NCBI RefSeq assembly: GCF_007097245.1
Contig: NZ_VJZT01000014.1
Coordinates: 55,408-119,407 of the forward strand
Direction of reading: 5' to 3'
From: Flavobacterium restrictum
GTDB taxonomy: Bacteria; Bacteroidota; Bacteroidia; Flavobacteriales; Flavobacteriaceae
DNA: 64,000 nt
Part shown: piece after piece, positions 16,965-25,394 of the stretch
Layout: the number at the start of each line of letters is the position of its first letter
How positions within the stretch are numbered: the first letter of the stretch is position 1
Position numbers and translations under genes: made by a program
Notes under the pieces: model-generated
Database searches by the model: none
What the model was told of the DNA's origin: nothing
The model's input: the letters and a program-made list of their open reading frames with translations, nothing else

Positions 16965-18866
16965 ATGAAAAAAGTAATTTATTTAACCCTGACACTAGTA
17001 AGCTTGAATGCAATGGCACAAAACGTAATGACGCCTGAACTACTCTGGAAATTAGGCAGAGTAACTCCTTTGGGTATTTCTAAAGACGGCAAAAACGTAG
17101 TTTACAAAGTAGCTACACCCTCAATCGAAGAAAATAAATCAACTTCAAAAATGTATATTTTGCCCATAAACGGTGGTATTGCGACAGAAGTTAGCAGTAC
17201 AGCAACACTTTTGAACGACAAAAACACCTCGCCTAACGGCAACTATATAGTCTACAATGAGGAAGTGAAAATTGACAACGTTCACGGAAAAGATTTTTAT
17301 CCTGATTTGCAAAAATCAAATGTTCAAATTTATAACGGACTCGATTACCGCCACTGGGATACCTGGAATGAAGGCAAATTTAACCATGTTTTTTACAAAG
17401 AAAATAAGGAAGGTGCAGCTGGAATTGATATTCTAAAAGGAGGAAATTTTGACAGTCCACAAAAGCCTTTTGGTGGCGACGAAGATTACATTTGGTCGCC
17501 TGATAGCAAAAGTATTCTTTATGTATCCAAGAAAAAAGCGGGAACACAATACGCTATTTCGACCAATACTGATATTTATGAATATTTTCTAGAAACAGGA
17601 AAAACCATCAATAAAACCGAAGGAAATCTAGGATACGATATGGCACCACAATTCTCCCCAAAGGGCGATTTGACTTGGTTGCAAATGAAACGTGACGGTT
17701 ACGAAGCGGACAAAAATGATATTATCGTTAATTTCAAAGGAATAAATACCAACCTGACCGCAAATTGGGACGGAACAGTCGATAATTTTATGTGGAGTGC
17801 CGATGGTAAAAAAATCTATTTTATTGCACCAATTGATGGCACAAAACAAGTTTTTGAAGTTAATTTTCCGGGTTTAACTCGAATCGCAATCAACGTGAAT
17901 CAAGTAACCAATGGCGATTTTGACGTCAATGATTTAATAGGTTTTTCTGGCGACAACCTTATTGTGACTCGAACCGATATGAATCATGCAGGAGAGATTT
18001 TTTCGTACAACCCCAAGAAAAATACTTGGAAACAATTGTCCAATATAAACACAGCAACCTACAATACACTCACATTAAGCAAAACCGAAAGACGGTACAT
18101 TACCACAACCGATGGCAAAAAAATGCTAGTTTGGGTTATTCTTCCACCCAATTTTGATGCGAACAAAAAGTATCCCACCTTATTATTTTGTCAAGGTGGC
18201 CCACAATCTCCTTTGACACAAGGCTACTCTTTCCGTTGGAATTTTTCGTTAATGGCGGCTAATGGCTATGTAATTGTGGCACCTAACCGCAGGGGAATGC
18301 CTGGACATGGAGTGGCGTGGAACGAGCAAATAAGCAAAGATTGGGGCGGACAAGTTATGGATGATTATTTAACAGCTATAGACGCTGTTGCGAATGAAAG
18401 CTATGTTGACAAAGCGAGACTGGGTTGCGTTGGGGCTAGTTATGGCGGGTATTCCGTGTTTTATCTCGCAGGAATTCACAACAACCGTTTCAAAACTTTT
18501 ATTGCCCACGATGGCGTTTTCAACACCCAAAGTATGTTTGGCACCACCGAAGAAGTGTTTTTTAACAACTGGGATTTTGGTGGCGCTTATTGGGAAAAAG
18601 ACAACAAAGTAGCTCAAAAAACCTATACCACTTTCAACCCAATCACACTAGTAGACAAATGGAACACACCCATTTTAATCATTCAAGGTGGTAACGATTT
18701 TAGAGTCCCTATTGGCCAATCGCAAGAAGCGTTTCAAGCGGCACAATTGCGTGGTATAAAAAGTAGGTTCCTATATTTCCCTGAAGAAAATCATTGGGTG
18801 CTGAAACCACAAAACGCACAAGTATGGCAAAAAGAATTTTATAAATGGCTGAAAGAAACCTTGTAA
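16965..18866 (+). CDS. S9 family prolyl oligopeptidase-type peptidase
   Basis: A 633-residue secreted serine peptidase with signal peptide MKKVIYLTLTLVSLNAMAQ. The N-terminal ~370 residues form a beta-propeller (WD40-like PD40 motifs such as DYIWSPDSKSILY and NFMWSADGKKIYF). The C-terminal alpha/beta hydrolase holds the catalytic Ser in GASYGGYSVF (about residue 488). Asp lies in GGNDFRVPIGQS and His in ENHWVLKP. It resembles acylaminoacyl/dipeptidyl peptidases acting in the periplasm on short peptides. The gene is monocistronic, followed by a hairpin terminator. A second S9 peptidase (40369-42537) in this window is only distantly similar. Confidence 0.9.
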   Translation: MKKVIYLTLTLVSLNAMAQNVMTPELLWKLGRVTPLGISKDGKNVVYKVATPSIEENKSTSKMYILPINGGIATEVSSTATLLNDKNTSPNGNYIVYNEEVKIDNVHGKDFYPDLQKSNVQIYNGLDYRHWDTWNEGKFNHVFYKENKEGAAGIDILKGGNFDSPQKPFGGDEDYIWSPDSKSILYVSKKKAGTQYAISTNTDIYEYFLETGKTINKTEGNLGYDMAPQFSPKGDLTWLQMKRDGYEADKNDIIVNFKGINTNLTANWDGTVDNFMWSADGKKIYFIAPIDGTKQVFEVNFPGLTRIAINVNQVTNGDFDVNDLIGFSGDNLIVTRTDMNHAGEIFSYNPKKNTWKQLSNINTATYNTLTLSKTERRYITTTDGKKMLVWVILPPNFDANKKYPTLLFCQGGPQSPLTQGYSFRWNFSLMAANGYVIVAPNRRGMPGHGVAWNEQISKDWGGQVMDDYLTAIDAVANESYVDKARLGCVGASYGGYSVFYLAGIHNNRFKTFIAHDGVFNTQSMFGTTEEVFFNNWDFGGAYWEKDNKVAQKTYTTFNPITLVDKWNTPILIIQGGNDFRVPIGQSQEAFQAAQLRGIKSRFLYFPEENHWVLKPQNAQVWQKEFYKWLKETL

Positions 18867-18912
18867 AATTCGAATATGGTTTTGTCAAAAAATTAAAAAA
18901 CACCTGTAAAGC

Positions 18913-18964
18913 ATAAAAACGATTTACAAGAAAGAGCTAAAAACTTTCTGGTAGATCGTTTTAT
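18913..18964. terminator. Long imperfect hairpin after the S9 peptidase gene
   Basis: Bases 18913-18934 and 18944-18964 form an imperfect stem of about 20 bp (ATAAAAACGAT pairs with ATCGTTTTAT at the base, AGAAAG with CTTTCT at the top). It starts 46 bp after the peptidase stop and ends 13 bp before the next start. A short T-run is present, so termination is likely but read-through is possible. Confidence 0.6.
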
Positions 18965-18976
18965 CAAAAAATAATT

Positions 18977-19738
18977 ATGATACAATTCCTAGAAACAATC
19001 AAATTAAGGAATGAAACTTTGTTCTATTTTGGATTACTATGTTTTGTATTTGCTGCTCTTTTTTTGGTTTTAACCAAAACAACTACTGTTCAGGTGTACA
19101 ACGTAAGTGCGTGGTACAAACCCTTTAAATTTGCATTGTCGACCTTCCTATATTCTTGGGCAATGGCTTGGTATTGCTATTATCTTCCTGATTTTAATAT
19201 CGGTTTTTTTAATTGGTCCATTATTATTTTATTAGGTTTTGAAATTGTTTATATCGCAATTCAAGCTAACAAAGGGCAGTTGTCACATTACAACACTAGT
19301 ACTTCTTTGTATTCCTTTTTGTATGCAATGATGGCAATAGCAGCGACTTTGGCAACCCTTTACACAGCCTATGTTGGCTTGTTATTTTTCACTACCAATT
19401 TTCATGATTTGCCTAATCACTATGTTTGGTCCATACGGCTGGGAATCGTAATTTTTGTTATTTTCTCTTTTGAAGGTTTTGTAATGGGGACCAAATTAAC
19501 ACATACTATTGGTGGCGAAGATGGTGCTGCTGGAATTCCTATTTTAAATTGGAGTACTAAATATGGAGACCCAAGAATAGCTCATTTTATAGGCATGCAT
19601 GCCCTACAAGTGATCCCATTAATTTCCTATTATCTATTAAAAAACACAAAAGCTACAATAGCAATTGCACTACTTTACTTGCTTTTGTCGATTTTCACAC
19701 TCATTCAAGCTTTGCAAGGAAAGTCTTTTTTTAAATAG
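18977..19738 (+). CDS. Uncharacterised multi-pass membrane protein
   Basis: A 253-residue protein with about seven hydrophobic segments and short loops; no enzymatic motif is recognised. Distinct conserved-looking pieces are VSAWYKPFKFALS (cytoplasmic loop), GFVMGTKLTHTIGGEDGAAG and AHFIGMHALQVIPL. The His-rich pieces near membrane borders (HTIGGEDG, HFIGMHALQ) could bind metal or heme, but this is speculation. It is flanked on both sides by hairpins, so it may be expressed on its own. I do not recognise the family. Confidence 0.75.
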   Translation: MIQFLETIKLRNETLFYFGLLCFVFAALFLVLTKTTTVQVYNVSAWYKPFKFALSTFLYSWAMAWYCYYLPDFNIGFFNWSIIILLGFEIVYIAIQANKGQLSHYNTSTSLYSFLYAMMAIAATLATLYTAYVGLLFFTTNFHDLPNHYVWSIRLGIVIFVIFSFEGFVMGTKLTHTIGGEDGAAGIPILNWSTKYGDPRIAHFIGMHALQVIPLISYYLLKNTKATIAIALLYLLLSIFTLIQALQGKSFFK

Positions 19739-19870
19739 AAAATTCTAAACAATACCATTATTATGAAATACAAAATAATGATTGTTGATTCCAGTTGCAA
19801 GAACTAAAGACAAATAAAATATTGAATTAATATTTTCCTAAAATCAACAACATAACCGTAACAATAAATA

Positions 19871-19900
19871 AAAAAATCCCGTCATAAACGGGACTTTTTT
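19871..19900. terminator. Bidirectional terminator
   Basis: TCCCGT (19877-19882) pairs with ACGGGA (19888-19893) around CATAA, with A-runs on the left and T-runs on the right, so it works in both directions. It separates the membrane-protein gene from the converging ABC permease gene, whose stop is at 19925. Confidence 0.85.
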
Positions 19901-19924
19901 ATTTCAAAAAACAAACTAGAAAGA

Positions 19925-21175
19925 TTACATTCCTGTTCTAATGGCTTCTACAGGATCTAATTTTGATGCTGCAATAGCGGGTAAAATCCCAGAAACCAAC
20001 CCAATAATAGCTGCCAAACCAGTTCCTAAAAGGATATTTCCCATTCCTAAAACAAATTCAAAATCGAGCGCTTTGGTTAATACAAAAGCAATTAACCACA
20101 CCATTAACAAACCAATCAAACCGCCTATCACCGAAAGTATGATGGCTTCGAACAAAAATTGAAACAATATAAACCTGTTTTTGGCACCCAATGATTTTTG
20201 AATTCCTATTAAATTGGTACGCTCTTTGACTGAAACAAACATAATATTAGCAATACCAAAACCTCCTACAAGTAATGAAAACCCACTAATAACCCACCCT
20301 ACTAAATTCATTTGTCCTATAATCCCGTCTATAAAATCAGTAAATCCAGAAAAAACATTAATGAAAAAATTATCCATTTCACCCGCTTTCAATCCTCTAA
20401 AGTTTCTTAATTTTTGAGAGATTTCGCCTTTGTAAGCGTCCATATCGACCCCTTTTTCGGGTTTAAAAATGATCACATTGGTCAAATTATCGTTGTTGTC
20501 GCCATACAATTGCCTAATGACATTGACAGGAATAAACGCAGATGTATCGTTGCTATCGCCAAACAAACCAGCACCTTCTTTTTTTAGAACACCTATAACG
20601 GTGAATCGTTTTCCGTACAAACGCACATTTTTTCCAATAGGCTCCGCGTCTTCAAATAAGGATTTAGCGATTTCATTTCCTAAAACAATAACCATCGATC
20701 CTGAATTGGCTTCGGATTCATTGTAAAACCTTCCTTTTTCAAATTCTAACCCTTGAATATCAATAAACTCGTGGGAAACAGGGACAATATTTATAGAACT
20801 CACGGTATTCGACTCGTATTTTATAGACTCACTTTTAGTAAAAATTTGATACCCCATTTGATCCGTATTGGTCATAGCCCCTTTCATATAGGTATATTCA
20901 TCATACTTTACATTAGGAAATTGCTCCCTTTTCCATTGCGGTATATCCGATGGACCAAAGGAAAACTTCATTAAATAAATAGTGTTTTTATCTAAACTAC
21001 TTAAATCTTTAGTGATTTTTCTGTCCAAAGAATCTACGGCTGCCAAAACAGCTATTATCGAAAAAATTCCAATAGTAACGCCTAATAACGAAAGTAATGT
21101 TCGCAATTTATTGTTGCGCAAAGCATTCATCGCAAAGCCGAAACTCTCTTTTAACAATCGTAAGTAAACCAACAT
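19925..21175 (-). CDS. MacB/FtsX-family ABC transporter permease
   Basis: A 416-residue permease with the MacB fold. A first TM segment (about residues 20-45; NKLRTLLSLLGVTIGIFSIIAVLAA) is followed by a periplasmic MacB-like domain (about 50-270). Three C-terminal TM helices form the FtsX domain, with ANIMFVSVKERTNLIGIQKS and GLVSGILPAIAASKLDPVEA, the family's closing motif. Such proteins couple an ATPase to periplasmic export or mechanotransmission. The ATP-binding subunit is not adjacent in this window, so the partner must be encoded elsewhere. Substrate unknown. Confidence 0.88.
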   Translation of the reverse strand: MLVYLRLLKESFGFAMNALRNNKLRTLLSLLGVTIGIFSIIAVLAAVDSLDRKITKDLSSLDKNTIYLMKFSFGPSDIPQWKREQFPNVKYDEYTYMKGAMTNTDQMGYQIFTKSESIKYESNTVSSINIVPVSHEFIDIQGLEFEKGRFYNESEANSGSMVIVLGNEIAKSLFEDAEPIGKNVRLYGKRFTVIGVLKKEGAGLFGDSNDTSAFIPVNVIRQLYGDNNDNLTNVIIFKPEKGVDMDAYKGEISQKLRNFRGLKAGEMDNFFINVFSGFTDFIDGIIGQMNLVGWVISGFSLLVGGFGIANIMFVSVKERTNLIGIQKSLGAKNRFILFQFLFEAIILSVIGGLIGLLMVWLIAFVLTKALDFEFVLGMGNILLGTGLAAIIGLVSGILPAIAASKLDPVEAIRTGM

Positions 21176-21284
21176 ATCTTTTGAATTTTTGTTATCGTAA
21201 AATTGAGTATTTTTTAATCAAAAACCTAATAAATTTCTCCTTACCCATAGGTGCTACTTTTTATAAAAATGTTACAGTAAAGGA

Positions 21285-21317
21285 TTGAATTTTATAATCA
21301 AAAAAAAACTATTTTTG
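21285..21317 (+). promoter_or_regulatory. purH promoter (-33 TTG, -7 TATTTTTG)
   Basis: TTG at 21285-21287 and TATTTTTG at 21310-21317, with a 22-bp spacer, match the Bacteroidota vegetative promoter. The -7 box lies 22 bp upstream of the purH ATG. Confidence 0.55.
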
Positions 21318-21339
21318 CAACTTATAACAATACAACACA

Positions 21340-22890
21340 ATGAGCACTAGTAAAACAATCCAATCCGCATTAATTTCCGTATTTTCAAAAGAGGGTCTTG
21401 AACCAATAGTAAGAAAACTTCATGAACAAAATGTTGTTTTTTACTCTACAGGTGGCACCGAAGATTTTATAAAAAATTTAGGCATTCCTGTAATCCCTGT
21501 TGAAGACATAACTTCCTATCCATCTATCCTTGGTGGGAGAGTAAAAACGTTGCATCCCAAAGTTTTTGGAGGAATCCTAAACCGTCAAGACAACGAAAGT
21601 GATGTGCAACAAATGGAGGAATACAACATTCCACAGTTGGATTTAGTGATTGTAGATTTATACCCATTCGAAAAAACAGTTGCCTCGGGAGCCAGCGAAG
21701 CAGACATTATCGAAAAAATTGATATTGGTGGTATTTCACTAATTAGAGCTGCCGCAAAAAATTTCAAGGACACCGTAATCATTTCATCGGTAGATCAATA
21801 CGCTTCTTTTTTAGAACTTATAACTGTTCAAAATGGCACAACAACACTAGCCGATAGAAAAGTATTAGCCACCAAAGCATTTCATATTTCTTCGCATTAT
21901 GATGGTGCAATTTTTAATTATTTCAACACCGACGAAACCATTTATAAAGCTAGTATTGCTAATGGTCAAGTCCTACGTTATGGCGAAAACCCACATCAAA
22001 AAGGATTTTTCTTTGGAGATTTTGAAGCCATGTTCAATAAAATTCACGGTAAAGAATTATCATACAACAACTTACTAGATGTTGACGCAGCCGTAAATTT
22101 AATTGCTGAATTCAAAAAAAATCCAGTACAGACGTTGCAATGCAACGACTCAACTTTCGCTATTTTAAAACACAATAACGCATGCGGCCTGGCTACTAGA
22201 ACCACCATAAGCGAAGCTTATAATGCGGCTTTGGCTTGTGACCCAACATCGGCATTTGGAGGTGTTTTGATTTCCAATACCAAAATTGATGTAGCTACTG
22301 CGACCGAAATCAATAAATTATTTTGCGAAGTGGTTATTGCGCCCGCATACGAGCCAGAAGCTATTACCCTTTTGGAACAAAAGAAAAACCGAATTATATT
22401 AGTTCAAAACGAAGTTGCTTTACCTCAAAAACAAGTGCGAACTTGCTTGAACGGAATTTTGGTTCAAGACAGAAACAACATCACGGATACTAAAGCCGAC
22501 TTAAAAACCGTTACCCTTACAGCACCAACAGCTCAAGAAATAGAAGATTTGATTTTTGCCTCTAAAGTGTGCAAAAATACCAAATCGAATACCATTGTTT
22601 TTGCCAAAAACGGAACCTTAATTTCCTCTGGAACAGGACAAACTTCACGAGTAGATGCCTTGTTGCAAGCAATAGAAAAAGCAAACACTTTTGGATTTAG
22701 TTTAGAAGGCGCTTCAATGGCAAGCGATGCTTTTTTCCCTTTTCCTGATTGTGTTGAGATTGCCAAAAAGGCAGGAATAACAGCTGTAATTCAGCCGGGA
22801 GGTTCGATTAAAGACGAATTGAGTATTAATTATTGCAACGAAAATAAAGTTGCAATGGTATTTACGGGCACACGTCATTTTAAACATTAA
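21340..22890 (+). CDS. purH: Bifunctional AICAR transformylase / IMP cyclohydrolase
   Basis: A 516-residue enzyme for the last two steps of IMP synthesis: formylation of AICAR with 10-formyl-THF, then ring closure. The N-terminal MGS-like cyclohydrolase domain (residues 1-150) shows YSTGGTEDFIKNLGIPV, SYPSILGGRVKTLHPKVFGG and SLIRAAAKNF. The transformylase domain shows LRYGENPHQKG, LKHNNACGLA (catalytic Lys-His) and ALACDPTSAFGG, and ends GTRHFKH. Length and motifs are normal for the family. The stop is followed 53 bp later by mreB, which has its own -7 box. Confidence 0.98.
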   Translation: MSTSKTIQSALISVFSKEGLEPIVRKLHEQNVVFYSTGGTEDFIKNLGIPVIPVEDITSYPSILGGRVKTLHPKVFGGILNRQDNESDVQQMEEYNIPQLDLVIVDLYPFEKTVASGASEADIIEKIDIGGISLIRAAAKNFKDTVIISSVDQYASFLELITVQNGTTTLADRKVLATKAFHISSHYDGAIFNYFNTDETIYKASIANGQVLRYGENPHQKGFFFGDFEAMFNKIHGKELSYNNLLDVDAAVNLIAEFKKNPVQTLQCNDSTFAILKHNNACGLATRTTISEAYNAALACDPTSAFGGVLISNTKIDVATATEINKLFCEVVIAPAYEPEAITLLEQKKNRIILVQNEVALPQKQVRTCLNGILVQDRNNITDTKADLKTVTLTAPTAQEIEDLIFASKVCKNTKSNTIVFAKNGTLISSGTGQTSRVDALLQAIEKANTFGFSLEGASMASDAFFPFPDCVEIAKKAGITAVIQPGGSIKDELSINYCNENKVAMVFTGTRHFKH

Positions 22891-22896
22891 TTTGTT

Positions 22897-22904
22897 TAAC
22901 TTTG
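22897..22904 (+). promoter_or_regulatory. Candidate -7 box for the mre operon
   Basis: TAACTTTG matches TAnnTTTG and lies 39 bp upstream of the mreB ATG, just after the purH stop. A clear -33 TTG is not seen at standard spacing. Confidence 0.4.
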
Positions 22905-22943
22905 ACCCTAATTATTTTTAACTTTTAAACCCCTAAAAAACTT

Positions 22944-23972
22944 ATGGGATTTTTTGATTTCATGACCGAGGATATTGCGATAGACCTTGGTACCGCAAAC
23001 ACTTTAATCATTCATAATGACAAAGTTGTTATTGACAGTCCATCTATTGTAGCTAGAGATAGAGTCTCGGGCAAAATCATTGCAGTTGGTAAAGAAGCCA
23101 ACATGATGCAAGGAAAGACACATGAAAATATCAAAACAATAAGACCTTTGAAAGACGGTGTAATTGCCGATTTTGATGCTTCCGAAAAAATGATTAGTAT
23201 GTTTATAAAAAGCATACCCGCTCTGAAAAAAAGAATGTTCACTCCTGCCCTGCGTATGGTTGTGTGTATCCCTTCAGGAATCACCGAAGTTGAAATGCGT
23301 GCCGTAAAAGAGTCTTGCGAAAGAGTAAACGGTAAAGAAGTATACTTGATTCACGAGCCAATGGCCGCTGCAATTGGTATTGGAATCGATATCATGCAAC
23401 CTAAAGGAAACATGATTGTAGACATAGGTGGTGGAACAACTGAAATTGCCGTAATTGCATTAGGCGGAATTGTTTGCGACAAATCCGTTAAGATTGCTGG
23501 TGACGTTTTTACCAATGATATTGTGTATTATATGCGTACCCAACACAACCTTTTTGTGGGAGAAAGTACTGCCGAGAAAATAAAAATCCAAATTGGAGCT
23601 GCTATAGAAGATCTAGAAACACCTCCTGAAGATATGTCCGTACAAGGACGAGATTTACTTACAGGAAAACCAAAACAAGTTGAGGTTTCCTATAGAGAAA
23701 TTGCCAAAGCATTAGACAAATCAATTCAACGTATTGAAGATGCTGTTATGGAAACCCTATCTCAAACACCTCCTGAATTAGCCGCTGATATTTACAACAC
23801 AGGAATTTATCTTGCGGGTGGTGGTTCTATGTTAAGAGGTCTTGATAAAAGAATTTCTCAAAAAACAGATTTACCCGTTTATATCGCCGAAGATCCATTA
23901 CGTGCAGTAGTGCGTGGAACTGGAATGGCTTTGAAAAACTTGGGAAAATTTAAAAGCATCCTTATAAAATAA
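22944..23972 (+). CDS. mreB: Rod shape-determining actin homologue MreB
   Basis: A 342-residue bacterial actin. The phosphate-1 motif IDLGTANTLI, connecting and phosphate-2 motif MIVDIGGGTTEIAVIALGG and adenosine motif IYLAGGGSMLRGLD are all present, and the N terminus GFFDFMTEDI has the usual amphipathic membrane-binding character. It polymerises with ATP beneath the inner membrane and guides the elongasome. It is the first gene of mreB-mreC-mreD-mrdA-rodA. Length is normal for the family. Confidence 0.98.
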   Translation: MGFFDFMTEDIAIDLGTANTLIIHNDKVVIDSPSIVARDRVSGKIIAVGKEANMMQGKTHENIKTIRPLKDGVIADFDASEKMISMFIKSIPALKKRMFTPALRMVVCIPSGITEVEMRAVKESCERVNGKEVYLIHEPMAAAIGIGIDIMQPKGNMIVDIGGGTTEIAVIALGGIVCDKSVKIAGDVFTNDIVYYMRTQHNLFVGESTAEKIKIQIGAAIEDLETPPEDMSVQGRDLLTGKPKQVEVSYREIAKALDKSIQRIEDAVMETLSQTPPELAADIYNTGIYLAGGGSMLRGLDKRISQKTDLPVYIAEDPLRAVVRGTGMALKNLGKFKSILIK

Positions 23973-24070
23973 CAAAGACTAAATTTCGAAATCCCAATTT
24001 AGTTAAAAATGTTGCTGAATTGGGATTTGGTATTTTACATTTGAATTATTTAAAATTTTAATTTAATACA

Positions 24071-24895
24071 ATGCAGCAAATATTTCATTTTATCTTTAAA
24101 AACAGTAATAGATTGCTGTTTTTGCTGCTTTTGGGTATTTCGTTGGCGTTAACTATTCAATCCCATTCTTTTCATCGAAGTAGAGTCATCAGTTCCGCTA
24201 ACTTCTTGAGCGGCGGTGTTTATGAAAAAATAAATAACATAAATGAATATTTGAATTTAAAAACCGAAAACGATGCATTAGCATTAGAAAATGCAACCTT
24301 AAAAAGTCTTTTATTTAACAAAAAAGATACTGCCAGCGTTGCAAAACTAGACAGTCTAAAAGGAGTAAAACCCCAAGACATCATTGTGTCAAAAGTGATT
24401 CACAACTCCTACAGCGTTCCGGAAAATTATTTGACCTTAAATTCAGGAGCCAATCAAGGCGTAAAACCGGATATGGGCGTAGTAAACAGTTTAGGAATCG
24501 TGGGAATTATTGACAATACTTCGGCAAATTATTCGACTGTAATTAGTATTTTAAATAAAAAATCTCAAATAAATGCCAAAATAAAAAAATCAAATCATTT
24601 TGGTTCTTTAATTTGGAACGGAAAAAATACTGGTTTTGTTCAACTTATTGACGTGCCTCGTTTAGCAGCGATTCGAAAAGGAGATACTATAGTAACAGGA
24701 GGTCAATCCGTTATTTTTCCTGAAAATATCAACATTGGAACCATTTCCAAAATTGAAAAAGACAATCAAACCCATTTTTATACCATTACTGTTAAGTTAT
24801 TTAATGACATGACGAATTTGGGACATGTCTATATTATAAAAAGCAAAGACAAAGAGGAAGTTACTAATTTAGAAAAATTAGAAAAAGATGAATAG
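24071..24895 (+). CDS. mreC: Rod shape-determining protein MreC
   Basis: A 274-residue bitopic protein. A short cytoplasmic N terminus and one TM helix (about residues 15-32) are followed by a coiled coil (about 65-100, LKTENDALALENATLKSLL) and the periplasmic beta-rich MreC core (VVNSLGIVGIIDNTSANYST, RKGDTIVTGGQSVIFPENIN). It links MreB to PBP2 and RodA. The stop overlaps the mreD start by 8 bp, so translation is coupled. The 98-bp spacer after mreB shows no strong terminator. Confidence 0.95.
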   Translation: MQQIFHFIFKNSNRLLFLLLLGISLALTIQSHSFHRSRVISSANFLSGGVYEKINNINEYLNLKTENDALALENATLKSLLFNKKDTASVAKLDSLKGVKPQDIIVSKVIHNSYSVPENYLTLNSGANQGVKPDMGVVNSLGIVGIIDNTSANYSTVISILNKKSQINAKIKKSNHFGSLIWNGKNTGFVQLIDVPRLAAIRKGDTIVTGGQSVIFPENINIGTISKIEKDNQTHFYTITVKLFNDMTNLGHVYIIKSKDKEEVTNLEKLEKDE

Positions 24896-25394
24896 TACCT
24901 TATTAGTTAATATTTTGCGATTCATTCTCCTACTAGCCGTTCAAGTTATTGTGTTTAATAACATGAATTTTTTAGGTTATATTAGTCCTTTTCCTTACAT
25001 TTTGTTTATCATTTTATATCCCGTAAATGGCAACAAAACAGGACTTTTACTGTCCAGTTTTTTACTCGGCCTGATTATGGATTTGTTTAGCAACTCTGGC
25101 GGAGTTCATGCCACCGCTTGTTTGAGTTTAGCCTATTTACGTCCATATATTTTTAAATTTTCTTTTGGATTAAGCTACGAATACCAAACCGTAAAACTCA
25201 ATGATGTAGTAACACCAGAACGTTTTTCGTTTATTTTGGTAGCTGTTTTATTGCACCATTTGATTTTGTTCATTTTAGAAGCCTTTCAATTTAGCATCAT
25301 TTTAGACGTATTGTTACGTACTCTTTTAAGTACCGTTTTTACCATTATTCTTTGCGTTACCATCATATACCTTATTAAGCCAAACAAAAGATGA
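24888..25394 (+). CDS. mreD: Rod shape-determining protein MreD
   Basis: A 168-residue polytopic inner-membrane protein with about five TM helices and the family pattern FPYILFIILYP, FLLGLIMDLFSNSGGVHATA. It belongs to the elongasome. It overlaps mreC by 8 bp at its start and mrdA by 4 bp (ATGA) at its end. The call rests on topology, length and the fixed position between mreC and the PBP2 gene. Confidence 0.92.
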   Translation: MNSTLLVNILRFILLLAVQVIVFNNMNFLGYISPFPYILFIILYPVNGNKTGLLLSSFLLGLIMDLFSNSGGVHATACLSLAYLRPYIFKFSFGLSYEYQTVKLNDVVTPERFSFILVAVLLHHLILFILEAFQFSIILDVLLRTLLSTVFTIILCVTIIYLIKPNKR

